Shown here one piece after another: positions 34,594-43,719 of a stretch of DNA of 64,000 bases. The notes below the pieces were generated by a model that saw only the letters and a program-made list of their open reading frames with translations, was not told the origin of the DNA and made no database searches. A program made the translations under genes and the position numbers. Numbering within the stretch: position 1 is the first letter of the stretch; each line of letters begins with the position of its first letter. Origin of the DNA: Fibrobacter sp. UWB13 (GTDB taxonomy: Bacteria > Fibrobacterota > Fibrobacteria > Fibrobacterales > Fibrobacteraceae); contig NZ_FXAX01000001.1 of the NCBI RefSeq assembly GCF_900177805.1, positions 2,170,001 to 2,234,000 on the forward strand, given 5' to 3'.

Positions 34594-36969
34594 TTACTTG
34601 CGCTTCGCACGGATTTTCGGATCGAGCCTGCGCTGTAACATCGTAAGCACACGAGTCAAAATCCAGATGATGATCAGGTAAATAATTGCCGTCATAATCA
34701 GCGGGAAGAACGCCTCGTAAGTGCGGCTGCGGATAATGTCCGACGCCTTTGTCAAATCCAAGATGGCAATATAGCCCACCACCGATGTCATCTTCACCAT
34801 GCTGATAAATTCGCCCTGGAACACCGGCAAAAAGTGGTGCGCCGCCTGCGGGAAGACAATCTTGAAGAACGCACGAGGTTTCGTATAGCCGAGCGCAAGC
34901 GCAGCTTCCATTTGTCCTTTATCGACCGCCAAGATTCCCGTGCGCATAATTTCGGCCGCGTAAGCGCCAAAGTTCATACCAAAGCCGATAATGGCAACCC
35001 ACACGCCATCAAGCCCCGTACGCGCAAACACGATGTAGAACAGCACCATCAAAAGCACGACCGACGGAATCCCTTGCAAAAGGCGAATGTAGCCTAGCGC
35101 AAAAACATTCGCGTATAGACGACTCGAGAGGCGCAACATGCAAAAGCCAAAGCCAATCAACGAGCCCAAAATTCCCGAAAGGATCGAAATAAAGATGGTC
35201 ACGCCGACACCCTGCGCCACAAGCTTCCAACGGTCTTCACGAATAAATGTTCTCTCGAAGCTTTTCTTTAAAGAACCCCAAAAGGTTTCTTCATAAGGGG
35301 CAATAGCCTCTTCTTCTGCAGTCCGTTTTACAATGGCAACGACTCCACCATCATAAACAGGAGTAGAAAAATTAACGCTTCGCTTTCGTTCTGCGGTAAC
35401 GGTAATCTCCCCCACGGCCAAATCACTTGCGCCAGACACGATCGACGGCAATATGGATTCAAAATTCATATTCACAATTTCAAGTCCATAACCATAAGCC
35501 TCACAAAAACGGACAACCCAATCAATATCATAACCAACAATAGCATTGTCCTTAATGTAAACAAACGGGGCTACCTCCACATTCGTGGCCAAGTGAAGTG
35601 TTCCATTGGTCGCTTTCAACTTTGACAAATCAATTTTCTTGAGCGATTCATCGGATCCAAACCAGACTGATTCCAAATCAGTTTGCAAACCTTGTTTGAT
35701 AGAATTTTGAATAAATTCTGTCATTTGTGCACACAACTTTTCACCTTTTTCACTTTTTGAGAAAGCAAAGGCATAGTTAGCCTTTTCTAAAATCTTATTT
35801 ACAATTTCAACTTCTTTACGACCTTCTACCAAAAGCCTTGCGGTAGGCTCATCAACTAGCATGGCATCCAATTTTCCAGCATCAATCGATTTGACCATAT
35901 CAGCATAAGTATTGAAAAACAGGGATTTCGCTGTCGGGAAAAATTCATTCAATACTTTATCGAAGACTCCTCCTGTCATAAGGCCAATCTTAGCGCCATC
36001 GCGATTCAAGCTTTTAATCATGTCTTCAGGATTTTTCGCTACCTGTTGCTTAGCTTTACCATCAAGAATCTGCACCGCCATCACGCATTCAGAAACGTAA
36101 ATAGGATGCGATAGATAATTTTTCTCCTTGAATATGGGAGTGGCGCTAAGCGTTGCCGCCGCAAAATCATACATTCCCGTTTCGATACCAAGAATCACCG
36201 ATTCGAAAGCCACGTCATGGACCTCAATGCCGCAACCTTTTTCCTTGCAGAAACGCGCCATCAAATCCATTTCGTAACCGACAATTTTGCCATTCTTGAT
36301 GTATTCAAAAGGCGGATTCACGGCGCTCGTCGCCATTTTGTACGTAGGCATCCCCGGTTTTGCCTTCGGGAATTCCACGACCTTTTTCTCTTCATCTTCA
36401 CCGAGCCAAATGTTATCAATCGAATCCAGCATTCCAGACAGATGCATCTTGTCGATAAACTCATCCATCTCGTCTCGGAGAGCTTTAGCCTTTTCATTCT
36501 TCGGGAAAACAATCACAATATCCATCGGCTCAAAGTCGGCATGGATATAGGCAAGATTTGGATTTTCGAGCGCAGCATAGCGGATCACAGGCTCGTCATT
36601 GATAAAGCCATCCAGCTTGCCGTTCGCCACCATGTAAGCCATGTCCGGAGTAGACTTGTAATACTTGATTTCGGCCTTGGGGAGCATTCGGCGCGTTTCT
36701 TTATCGACAAAGACAAAACCCGTTTGCATTCCAAGTACAAGATTCTCGTTTTTGTTCATGTCCGCAATGGAATTGTACTTGAGGTGCAATTTTCTAAATC
36801 GTGGCGGAACATCCTTCAATGCAGAATCACGCCCTTCTTCGTAGCCAATCGAATATTGCGGGTCGTTCAGCTGGGCCGCACTTTCAATTTTACGTACTTT
36901 TTCATCGCAGCCCGTCAACAAAACCGTCAAAGCAATGAGAGCTGCCAAATATTCGAGAATCTTTTTCAT
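34594..36969 (-). CDS. Amino-acid ABC transporter: offset binding-protein lobes fused to permease
   Basis: 791 residues with a lipobox (LLTGC, C21). The SBP_bac_3 fold appears as C-lobe only (about 75-195), a full domain (about 205-440; N-lobe FEYIKNGKIVGYEMDLMARF) and N-lobe only (about 455-560; FVYIKDNAIVGYDIDWVVRF), followed by a HisM/GlnP-type permease (about 575-785) with EAA loop ALALGYTKPRAFFKIVFPQA. Tethered binding domains are known in GlnP-like transporters, but whole ones. Here the first C-lobe and last N-lobe flank an intact domain. Partner ATPase gene is 9 bases upstream. Substrate likely a polar amino acid. Confidence 0.87.
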   Translation of the reverse strand: MKKILEYLAALIALTVLLTGCDEKVRKIESAAQLNDPQYSIGYEEGRDSALKDVPPRFRKLHLKYNSIADMNKNENLVLGMQTGFVFVDKETRRMLPKAEIKYYKSTPDMAYMVANGKLDGFINDEPVIRYAALENPNLAYIHADFEPMDIVIVFPKNEKAKALRDEMDEFIDKMHLSGMLDSIDNIWLGEDEEKKVVEFPKAKPGMPTYKMATSAVNPPFEYIKNGKIVGYEMDLMARFCKEKGCGIEVHDVAFESVILGIETGMYDFAAATLSATPIFKEKNYLSHPIYVSECVMAVQILDGKAKQQVAKNPEDMIKSLNRDGAKIGLMTGGVFDKVLNEFFPTAKSLFFNTYADMVKSIDAGKLDAMLVDEPTARLLVEGRKEVEIVNKILEKANYAFAFSKSEKGEKLCAQMTEFIQNSIKQGLQTDLESVWFGSDESLKKIDLSKLKATNGTLHLATNVEVAPFVYIKDNAIVGYDIDWVVRFCEAYGYGLEIVNMNFESILPSIVSGASDLAVGEITVTAERKRSVNFSTPVYDGGVVAIVKRTAEEEAIAPYEETFWGSLKKSFERTFIREDRWKLVAQGVGVTIFISILSGILGSLIGFGFCMLRLSSRLYANVFALGYIRLLQGIPSVVLLMVLFYIVFARTGLDGVWVAIIGFGMNFGAYAAEIMRTGILAVDKGQMEAALALGYTKPRAFFKIVFPQAAHHFLPVFQGEFISMVKMTSVVGYIAILDLTKASDIIRSRTYEAFFPLIMTAIIYLIIIWILTRVLTMLQRRLDPKIRAKRK

Positions 36970-36978
36970 AACGCCCTC

Positions 36979-38061
36979 CTACTTGACATGGAAATGAATG
37001 ACGGTCAGGCCATTGACAACATTTTGTTCATAATGTTCTGTAGCCACATTAATCAATTGTCTTGAGATTTCGTCGCAGGCATCCAATGGATTCACGTTCG
37101 GTCCTGCGAATTCAAGCCGAATTTCTGCACGGCTGTTGTCTTCGGAATACTCCGCCATTAAACGGATATCCGTACCTTGCGGCAGTTTGGGAACAAGCCC
37201 AAGCATCACCATTTCGTCGAGAACATAGCTCACGTTTCGAACGGTCCGATTGTCCATCTGGTTCTTTTCAGCAAAGATCAGAAAGCGGTTCATGATTCCC
37301 ATAAAATCAATATTTCCAACGACAAGATGTTCGTCAAACACTTTCAAATGCTTGATAAACAACCTCGTCTTTTCGCGCTGCGGATTTTCAAAAATCTGCT
37401 TCGGAGTCCCCTCTTCGTAAATCACGCCTTCGTCCATGTAGAACACGCGCGTCGAAATATCGCGGGCGAACTTCATCTCGTGCGTAACAATCATCATCGT
37501 GAGTCCCTGATTCGAAAGGCCCTTGATTACCGCAAGGACCTCCCCAATCATCGTCGGGTCCAAAGCGCTCGTCGGTTCATCTAGCAGTATAATTTCAGGG
37601 TCCATCGCTAGCGTACGTGCAATAGCGACACGCTGTTTTTGTCCGCCCGAAAGTTCCTCGGGTAAATTATCGGCCTTGTCCGCAAGCCCCACACGACGCA
37701 AAAGTTCCATCCCTTTTGCGCAGGCATCTTGCTTGGAACGGTGCAAAATATCCATCTGCGCGACCATGATATTTTCGATAATCGTCAGGTGGTTGAATAG
37801 GTTAAACGACTGGAAAACCATCCCCATCTTGCGACGAATCGCAGGTACATTCGCCCCATGTGCCGTAATCGACTTTCCGTCAATCAGTACCTCCCCCGAG
37901 GTCGGACGTTCCAAAAGATTTATACAACGCAATAACGTCGACTTACCCGTTCCCGATGGGCCTATAATCGACACAATATCGCCACGATTAATCTCGGCAT
38001 TGATATCCTGAAGCGGAGTCGCATTCGGGTACACCTTTTTCAAATGACGAATCGAAATCAT
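36979..38061 (-). CDS. Polar amino-acid ABC ATPase (GlnQ type) with C-terminal extension
   Basis: 360 residues from ATG 38061. Residues 1-240 are a normal GlnQ/HisP ATPase: Walker A GPSGTGKST, Q-loop GMVFQSFNLFNHL, signature LSGGQKQRVAIARTL, Walker B ILLDEPTSALDP, switch VTHE. About 115 residues follow that ordinary GlnQ proteins lack: VRNVSYVLDEMVMLGLVP, then DIRLMAEYSED and LEFAGPNVNPLDACDEI, which by eye resemble the N-box and G1 of an RsbW-like GHKL fold. It forms an operon with the fused binding-permease gene. The extension may regulate the transporter or bind nucleotide; this is a guess. Confidence 0.88.
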   Translation of the reverse strand: MISIRHLKKVYPNATPLQDINAEINRGDIVSIIGPSGTGKSTLLRCINLLERPTSGEVLIDGKSITAHGANVPAIRRKMGMVFQSFNLFNHLTIIENIMVAQMDILHRSKQDACAKGMELLRRVGLADKADNLPEELSGGQKQRVAIARTLAMDPEIILLDEPTSALDPTMIGEVLAVIKGLSNQGLTMMIVTHEMKFARDISTRVFYMDEGVIYEEGTPKQIFENPQREKTRLFIKHLKVFDEHLVVGNIDFMGIMNRFLIFAEKNQMDNRTVRNVSYVLDEMVMLGLVPKLPQGTDIRLMAEYSEDNSRAEIRLEFAGPNVNPLDACDEISRQLINVATEHYEQNVVNGLTVIHFHVK

Positions 38062-38224
38062 CAAAATACCCTTTTTCCCCTTAAAAAATGTGATATTTAT
38101 CTATTTCCCCATTTAAATTATATCATTCCTTCCTAAAATGATACAAAAAGTTTACTTTTACATCAAAACATATATATATTAGACCATACAGAAGGGTTTT
38201 AAAAATTATCCAGAGGGGAGCTTT

Positions 38225-39403
38225 ATGGATATTGGAAATATGTCGTCCTGCAACGTCAGGGGTTCTAGCCTGTCGAAAAAAACGATAGGATTAACAGCTG
38301 TATTATGTTTATCTATGATACTTGGTGGTTGCGGTGACGACAATTCTTCTAGCGCTTCTGTGAACTTGAAAAACGCACCGATTGCAGAAGGCACGGCGCC
38401 CGCATTCTTGAAAAAAGGCGACAAGATTGCGCTCCTTTCGCCCTCCTACACAACACCCGATTCCACAATCCAAAAGACCGCAGACGTCCTCGAGGACTGG
38501 GGATTCAAGCCCGTCATCGGTAAGAGCGTCGGCAAGGTTGAAGCAGGCAAGTTAGCAGGCACCGCCGAAGAACGCGCCGAAGATTTTGAAAACGCACTCA
38601 AGGACACAAGCATCAAGGCGATCCTTTGCAATCGCGGTGGCTACGGCACTATCCAGCTTGTCGATTTGATAGACCCGCAGCTCGTAAAAAAGAACCCGAA
38701 ATGGGTTATCGGCTATAGCGATGTGACCACGTTACACGCCATGCAGACCAAAGCGGGCGTCATGAGCATCCACGGTACCATGAGTTCGAGCATCGCAAAA
38801 ACCGAGGGCAAGGATGAAAATAGCACGCTCCTGCGCGACTTGCTCAAAGGCGAAGTCCCGACGTACAAAGTTCCTAAGCACAAATACAACCAGAAAGGCA
38901 AAGCCGAGGGTATTCTCGTAGGCGGCAACATGGCAACATTTGTGCCACTCATCGGCGCTAGCGACATCGACGTTTTCCAGAATGACGGCGTCATCCTCTT
39001 TATGGAAGAAATCGGCGAAAACTTGCGCAACATCGACCGCATGTTCCATTCCATTGAGCTTCACGGCGTGATGGAAAATGTAAGAGGCGTTATCCTTGGT
39101 GAATTTGTAAGCTCCGGAACAGACCTCGATTACGAAAGCACCGAAGCGATGCTCTCCAAGTATTTGAAGGAATACGACATTCCTGTGATTTGCGGATTTC
39201 CCGCCGGGCACGACGACATCAACGTACCGATCGTTATGGGATCCAAGGTGAAAATGGAAGTGACTAGCGACGGGGCTACAGTTTCCTTCGACATCAAGGG
39301 CGAAAAGAAAACAGTCGACACAGACAAGCTCACGACTCCACAATCGCTCCCCAAAGCATTGCTGAAAATGATGGCGGGCAAAACATTTGATGTTGAAGAA
39401 TAA
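38225..39403 (+). CDS. S66 family LD-carboxypeptidase-like lipoprotein
   Basis: 392 residues. Signal peptide with lipobox LGGCGDDNSSSA (C37). The S66 fold follows: IALLSPSYTTPD, LCNRGGYGTIQLVDLI, nucleophile Ser in VIGYSDVTTLH, the catalytic Glu in FMEEIGENLRNIDRM and the His in CGFPAGHDDIN. Family enzymes remove the terminal D-Ala from murein tetrapeptides or cleave microcin C-like conjugates. A lipoprotein anchor puts it in the periplasm, unlike cytosolic LdcA. GAGGGGAG precedes ATG 38225. The next gene is a GH3 lipoprotein, 16 bases on, so both probably act on peptidoglycan. Confidence 0.87.
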   Translation: MDIGNMSSCNVRGSSLSKKTIGLTAVLCLSMILGGCGDDNSSSASVNLKNAPIAEGTAPAFLKKGDKIALLSPSYTTPDSTIQKTADVLEDWGFKPVIGKSVGKVEAGKLAGTAEERAEDFENALKDTSIKAILCNRGGYGTIQLVDLIDPQLVKKNPKWVIGYSDVTTLHAMQTKAGVMSIHGTMSSSIAKTEGKDENSTLLRDLLKGEVPTYKVPKHKYNQKGKAEGILVGGNMATFVPLIGASDIDVFQNDGVILFMEEIGENLRNIDRMFHSIELHGVMENVRGVILGEFVSSGTDLDYESTEAMLSKYLKEYDIPVICGFPAGHDDINVPIVMGSKVKMEVTSDGATVSFDIKGEKKTVDTDKLTTPQSLPKALLKMMAGKTFDVEE

Positions 39404-39419
39404 TTTTTGAGGTATTTTT

Positions 39420-40577
39420 ATGTTTTGCAAAAAGCATGTCATTGCGAATTTGCTTGGATGTACGGCGACAGCATTTTTCCTTACCGCGTGCGGTGACGAT
39501 TCTTCGAGCGGGCCATCGTCTGAAGATTCCGCCATCCAGAAAATGTCCATCCGCGAAAAAGTCGGGCAGATGTTCTTTGTGCGCCCCGAAGCATTGGACA
39601 CAAGCATCCATTGGAACGAATACGCTGAGCTCCCCGATTACAAGCTTGAGCAGGTCAACAAGACCATGTTAGCGGTTAATAAAGACTACCCTATCGGCGG
39701 AATGATTCTTTACGCACACAACATTGTAGATGAAACCCAGCTCAAAAAATTCATTGAAGAAATTAGAGAACTGAACGGCTCGCCGCTCCTTGCGATTGAC
39801 GAAGAAGGCGGTCGCGTGGCGCGCATTGCCAACAACGAAAATTTCGATGTGCCTAAATACGAAAGCATGGCCGCCATCGCAGAAAGCGATGACCCGGAAG
39901 AGGCTTACAAAGCCGCATTTACCATCGGGACTTACGTCAAGAAATACGGTTTCGACATTGACTACGCTCCAGTCGCTGACGTGAACACGAATCCAGACAA
40001 CATCGTTATCGGTCCGCGCGCGTTCTCGGACGACCCGGAAACCGCGGCCAAGTTTATAGTGAGCTATTTGAATGGTCTTGAATCCGCAGGCGTCATCGGC
40101 ACACTCAAGCATTTCCCTGGGCATGGCGATGTAAGCACGGACACGCATTACGGCTACGCTTCAACGGACAAGACCTGGGATGAAATGCTCAAATGCGAAA
40201 TGATCCCGTTCAAGGCGGGAATCAAGGCTGGCGCCCAAATGATTATGACAGCGCACATTGCAGCCCCGAAAGTATCCGGCGATGATTTACCGGCAACGTT
40301 ATCATCGGTTATTTTGCAGGATAAGCTCCGCGGCGAGCTCGGTTTTGACGGAGTTATTGTGACCGACGCCATGGACATGGGCGCCATCACCAAGCAATTC
40401 AGCAATGCCGAAGCGGCGATTAAGTCCATCCAGGCTGGCGTCGATGTGGTGCTTTGTTCCAGAGAATTTACGCAGGTTTTCGATGCAGTTGTCAAAGCGG
40501 TCGAAAAAGGCGAAATCAAGGAATCGCGCATCGACGAAAGCGTCAAGCGAATTTTAAAACTAAAACAAAAAAACTAA
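39420..40577 (+). CDS. GH3 beta-N-acetylhexosaminidase-like lipoprotein (NagZ type)
   Basis: 385 residues. Lipobox LTACGDDSSSG then the GH3 barrel: IREKVGQMFFVRPE, LLAIDEEGGRVARI, the NagZ-type catalytic His loop LKHFPGHGDVSTDTHYG (general acid/base dyad) and nucleophile Asp in VIVTDAMDMGAI. It removes N-acetylglucosamine from murein fragments. It is membrane anchored, not cytosolic. Single-domain NagZ length. Operon with the S66 lipoprotein upstream and a small lipoprotein downstream. Confidence 0.9.
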   Translation: MFCKKHVIANLLGCTATAFFLTACGDDSSSGPSSEDSAIQKMSIREKVGQMFFVRPEALDTSIHWNEYAELPDYKLEQVNKTMLAVNKDYPIGGMILYAHNIVDETQLKKFIEEIRELNGSPLLAIDEEGGRVARIANNENFDVPKYESMAAIAESDDPEEAYKAAFTIGTYVKKYGFDIDYAPVADVNTNPDNIVIGPRAFSDDPETAAKFIVSYLNGLESAGVIGTLKHFPGHGDVSTDTHYGYASTDKTWDEMLKCEMIPFKAGIKAGAQMIMTAHIAAPKVSGDDLPATLSSVILQDKLRGELGFDGVIVTDAMDMGAITKQFSNAEAAIKSIQAGVDVVLCSREFTQVFDAVVKAVEKGEIKESRIDESVKRILKLKQKN

Positions 40578-40590
40578 CAAGGAGTTGATT

Positions 40591-41097
40591 ATGAATTTCA
40601 AAAACAAATACACTGCATTGATATTCGCGTCAATGTCCGTTTTCTATGCTTGCGGAGACGATTCTTCGAGCGAATCTTCAAGCAATGCCCCTGATACTAA
40701 AACAGATTTAGTATCCTGTTACGTCTACAATGTTGTCGATGAAGAAAATGACGAAATCGACGAATCCTGCGTCGAAGTCGAAAAAGGCTCTTCATTCGAA
40801 AAAAGCATCAAACAAATGTGCGACGATATAAACGCAGACATTATCGATGGTGCAAAAGACAAGGCTGAATACGGGGACGGGTGTAGTACAAAGAACGTTC
40901 TCTACTCTTGCGATGACGAAAATGCAAAGGAAAAATTCACCTACATCTATTACACGCTCGACGAAGACCGAAAAGCTTTAATCGTCAAAGGCAATGACAA
41001 AGCCACGTGTAAAAAGCTCATCGAATTCGAACAGCAGGAAATTGAAGACGATCCTTACGACTTCGAAGAATCTGACTCGAACCCAGATGATGAATAA
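40591..41097 (+). CDS. Small lipoprotein of unknown function
   Basis: 168 residues from ATG 40591 (AAGGAG 7 bases ahead). Signal peptide and lipobox FYACGDDSSSESSS, a short serine linker, then an acidic domain with even cysteines (SCYVYN, ESCVEV, MCDDI, GCSTKN, SCDDE, CKKLI), which could form disulfides in the periplasm. The C-terminus is very acidic. No known family recognised. Last gene of the murein-related lipoprotein operon. Confidence 0.75.
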   Translation: MNFKNKYTALIFASMSVFYACGDDSSSESSSNAPDTKTDLVSCYVYNVVDEENDEIDESCVEVEKGSSFEKSIKQMCDDINADIIDGAKDKAEYGDGCSTKNVLYSCDDENAKEKFTYIYYTLDEDRKALIVKGNDKATCKKLIEFEQQEIEDDPYDFEESDSNPDDE

Positions 41098-41113
41098 AAC
41101 GCTATGAAATACA

Positions 41114-41143
41114 AAAAGAAGCTGCGGGTGCGGCTTCTTTTTT
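41114..41143 (+). terminator. Terminator after the lipoprotein operon
   Basis: AAAGAAGC/GCTTCTTT with an internal loop, followed by TTT (41114-41143). Confidence 0.8.
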
Positions 41144-41175
41144 AAATGGCGATCCCGTCCCCATACGCGGATCAT

Positions 41176-41206
41176 GACCACGTAAGCGCTGAAGCGCTAA
41201 GTGGTC
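41176..41206. repeat. Long near-perfect palindrome GACCAC...AAGCGCT
   Basis: GACCAC-GT-AAGCGCT-GA-AGCGCTAA-GTGGTC: two nested stems GACCAC/GTGGTC and AGCGCT/AGCGCT between convergent genes. Could be a terminator for yidC or a repeat element. Confidence 0.6.
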
Positions 41207-41260
41207 AAAGAAAACAAGTCCGGGATGACATCGCACGGCGGGAAAGCCCGCGCATTTCAA

Positions 41261-43111
41261 TTACTTCACGATTTCAGCGTCCTTGACGTTCTTGCCCTTG
41301 AGCTTGGTAGAAGCTGCGGGCTTGTTGCCGTTAACCGGCGGGAACTTGCTGTAGATGTACTTGTACTGAGCAATGCTCCAGATGTTACCGATAATCCAGT
41401 AGAGCACGAGACCAGACGGCATCACGGCGCTGAACAAGAGCATCATGGCAGGCATCATCCACACCATCATCTTCTGCTGTGCAGGATCCATGCCGGCGTT
41501 GGAGCTCATCGTCACCTTGGTCTGGAAGTAGGTCGTTGCGACCATGAGCCACGGGAGGATGGCAAGACCAGACGGCATGATGATAGGAATGCTGATACCG
41601 TTCCAGACAACGTCACTGCGGCTGAGGTCAGAAATCCAAAGGAATGCCGGAGCGCCACGGAGTTCGATTGCACGGCCAAGCACAAAGAAGAGACCCATGA
41701 AAATCGGCATCTGGATGAGCATCGGGAGGCAGCCACCCGTGCAGCTTGCGAGCGGGTTGATGTTGTTCTTGCTGTAGAGTTCCATCATAGCGGCCTGCTT
41801 CTTCTGCGGGTCGGTACGGTACTTCACGTTGATTTCATCGAGCTGCGGCTTGAGAGCGGCCATGCCACGCGTAGACTTGATCTGCTTCACGGTGAACGGA
41901 GTCGTGATACCGCGAACGATGAGCGTCACGAGGATAATAGCAATACCGTAGTTCGGGATAATGCTGTAGAAGAGGTTCAAGAGCTTGAGAAGCATCTTGC
42001 AAATCCAGACGAACCAAACGTCTGCACCGCACCAGCTCCAACCACTCACGATAATCTTTTCGTAGTCCTTGTCGAGAGCAGAGAGTTCATCCCACTTGAG
42101 CGGGAGAATCATCAAGTCGTAGCTGAGGGACTGAGCGCCACGGAAATCGTCGGCAATCGTAAGCTTGTACGTACCCGGATCAACTTCGCTATCTTCGACC
42201 TTCATCGGCTTTGTCTTGAGCACAGCCGGAACAGCTTCATCGAACTGGACCGTCATGGCGACGTACTTGCGACGCAGCCCTGCCCAAACGACCTTGCCTT
42301 CAGTTGCATTGAAAGAAGCCTGTTCGCGCGGCATTTCGCGTTCCACAGAATAGCGGTCATTGAAAACGACTTCGCTGAAGTAGTAGGTGCCACCACCGCC
42401 GATGCCCATGATGCCCTTGGACTTCGGGATATCTTCCGTTTCCTTGAGACCGCCCTTCCATGCGAGTTCGTAGGCATTCGGCTGGAAGCCGATAAACTTG
42501 TTTTCTTGACGGACTGCCGGACCTTCCTTGGTGAAGCCATAAGAACGGATGACCTGGTTGCCGTTTGCGTCCTGGAATGCGAACTGTACCTTTGCGCTGT
42601 CGTTCACGACAATCTTTGCAGGCGTGTTGCCGAGTTCGAACATCGCTTCGCTCAAGTCTGCGTTGTCGAGCTTCAAGTCAAAGGCGCCAAGCGTCGTATC
42701 CTGGATGAGTTCCGGGAACTTGCCGGTAGAATCCGGAAGAGCCTTCACGATAACACTCTTGACCTTAGCACCCTTGTTGGTGAGGGTCATGATGAACTTG
42801 TCGGTTTCGACCGTCACGGAGCGTTCTGCAATTTCAGCCTTCGGAGCAACCGGAGCTGCGCTATCGTTTGCCACAGCCGGAGCGGCAGCGTTTTCAGAAC
42901 CGCCCAAGACCGGTGCAGCCTTGATTTCTGGAGTCTTGCTCGGAATCACGAGCGACTTTGCAGAATCTGCAGCGACCTGCTTTTCGGTTTTAGCCTTAGC
43001 CTGTGCGGCACGGGCTGCAGCCTGCGCCTCGGCATTTGCATTATTGACAGCCATCCACCAAATCACGATGACCGCGATAAGGATGGAACCAATGAGTGTA
43101 TTCTTGTTCAT
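41261..43111 (-). CDS. yidC: Membrane protein insertase YidC
   Basis: 616 residues. N-terminal membrane segment (about 6-22), Ala-rich linker, periplasmic P1 domain (about 90-340), then the conserved five-segment insertase core: YGIAIILVTLIVRGITTPFT with the substrate-groove Arg, GCLPMLIQMPIFMGLFFVLG, and the last segments before FSAVMPSGLVLYWIIGNIW. It inserts inner-membrane proteins with or without SecYEG. Its ATG overlaps the yidD stop (ATGA). End of the rpmH-rnpA-yidD-yidC cluster. Confidence 0.95.
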   Translation of the reverse strand: MNKNTLIGSILIAVIVIWWMAVNNANAEAQAAARAAQAKAKTEKQVAADSAKSLVIPSKTPEIKAAPVLGGSENAAAPAVANDSAAPVAPKAEIAERSVTVETDKFIMTLTNKGAKVKSVIVKALPDSTGKFPELIQDTTLGAFDLKLDNADLSEAMFELGNTPAKIVVNDSAKVQFAFQDANGNQVIRSYGFTKEGPAVRQENKFIGFQPNAYELAWKGGLKETEDIPKSKGIMGIGGGGTYYFSEVVFNDRYSVEREMPREQASFNATEGKVVWAGLRRKYVAMTVQFDEAVPAVLKTKPMKVEDSEVDPGTYKLTIADDFRGAQSLSYDLMILPLKWDELSALDKDYEKIIVSGWSWCGADVWFVWICKMLLKLLNLFYSIIPNYGIAIILVTLIVRGITTPFTVKQIKSTRGMAALKPQLDEINVKYRTDPQKKQAAMMELYSKNNINPLASCTGGCLPMLIQMPIFMGLFFVLGRAIELRGAPAFLWISDLSRSDVVWNGISIPIIMPSGLAILPWLMVATTYFQTKVTMSSNAGMDPAQQKMMVWMMPAMMLLFSAVMPSGLVLYWIIGNIWSIAQYKYIYSKFPPVNGNKPAASTKLKGKNVKDAEIVK

Positions 43112-43359
43112 TTTTTATCCTTAGGGAGCGGAACGGGATCATATCCGCCCTTGCAGAAGGGGTTGCATCTTAAGACTCTAAAAACCGCAAGATAGAAACC
43201 TTTGATGGGCCCGTGGAGGCGTAAAGCTTCAATTGCGTAGTTTGAACACGTAGGCTGGAATCTACAGACCCCATGGAAAAAATAGGGGTGTACCAGTTGG
43301 TATAGACGGATGGGGGCAATCAAAGCCGCCACCAGAGCATTTTTAAGCTTCTGCCACAT
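43108..43359 (-). CDS. yidD: Membrane protein insertion efficiency factor YidD
   Basis: 83 residues with the family signature: IAPIRLYQLVHPYFF, CRFQPTCSNYAIEALRLHG with the conserved cysteines, and RVLRCNPFCKGGYDPVP. An amphipathic peripheral membrane protein that aids YidC. Overlaps both neighbours. Confidence 0.95.
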   Translation of the reverse strand: MWQKLKNALVAALIAPIRLYQLVHPYFFHGVCRFQPTCSNYAIEALRLHGPIKGFYLAVFRVLRCNPFCKGGYDPVPLPKDKK

Positions 43360-43696
43360 CCGGTTGCTTGTCCCATTCCATCTTGTGGAAAATTTTCTGG
43401 GCGGACTCGCGGAAACGTTCAGAGGACATTTCCTTGGAATTGTCGCTCACGATAATCATTGCCCAGACGGGCTTTTTGATATTCGGGACAATACCATAAA
43501 ACAGTGGACGTAGAATCCTACGGCACTTATTGCGATACACGGCATTTCCGTTCTTCTTCTTGGCTAAGAAGCAGAAACGACAAAAACCGTCCGGAGCTTC
43601 AATCCATCGCATGCTAAAAGCAGGTGCGCGGAGGAACTTTCCTTGGACGGCTACTTGCCGGTAAGCGGGCTGATTGGGCAGCCGATAAGAACGCAG
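43343..43696 (-). CDS. rnpA: Ribonuclease P protein component, probable non-AUG start
   Basis: From the only in-frame ATG (43612) the protein would have 89 residues and lack the N-terminus, but the frame is open and clearly RnpA-like upstream: YRLPNQPAYRQVAVQGKFLR precedes the core LAKKKNGNAVYRNKCRRILR (the RNR motif). A stop TAA in frame, overlapping the end of rpmH, closes the frame about 38 codons before that ATG, and no ATG, GTG or TTG lies between. CTG at 43696 would give 117 residues, the usual length; ATA at 43705 is another option. It binds the RNase P RNA and assists tRNA 5-prime maturation. Overlaps yidD by 17 bases. Confidence 0.88.
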   Translation of the reverse strand: MRSYRLPNQPAYRQVAVQGKFLRAPAFSMRWIEAPDGFCRFCFLAKKKNGNAVYRNKCRRILRPLFYGIVPNIKKPVWAMIIVSDNSKEMSSERFRESAQKIFHKMEWDKQPDVAEA

Positions 43697-43719
43697 AGTG
43701 GCTATAAGCCAGCCCCGAC

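Noticed and set aside
38178-38184. ATTAGAC as a specific AraC operator shared by tonB, receptor and araC promoters
   Set aside because: The same heptamer occurs in the unrelated promoter before 38225 next to a -10-like TATATT, so it is probably part of ordinary promoter sequence.
41201-43195. 664-residue open frame on the plus strand across yidC
   Set aside because: It is the antisense shadow of yidC, rich in His, Arg and Cys without any domain, and covers a gene with full homology on the other strand.
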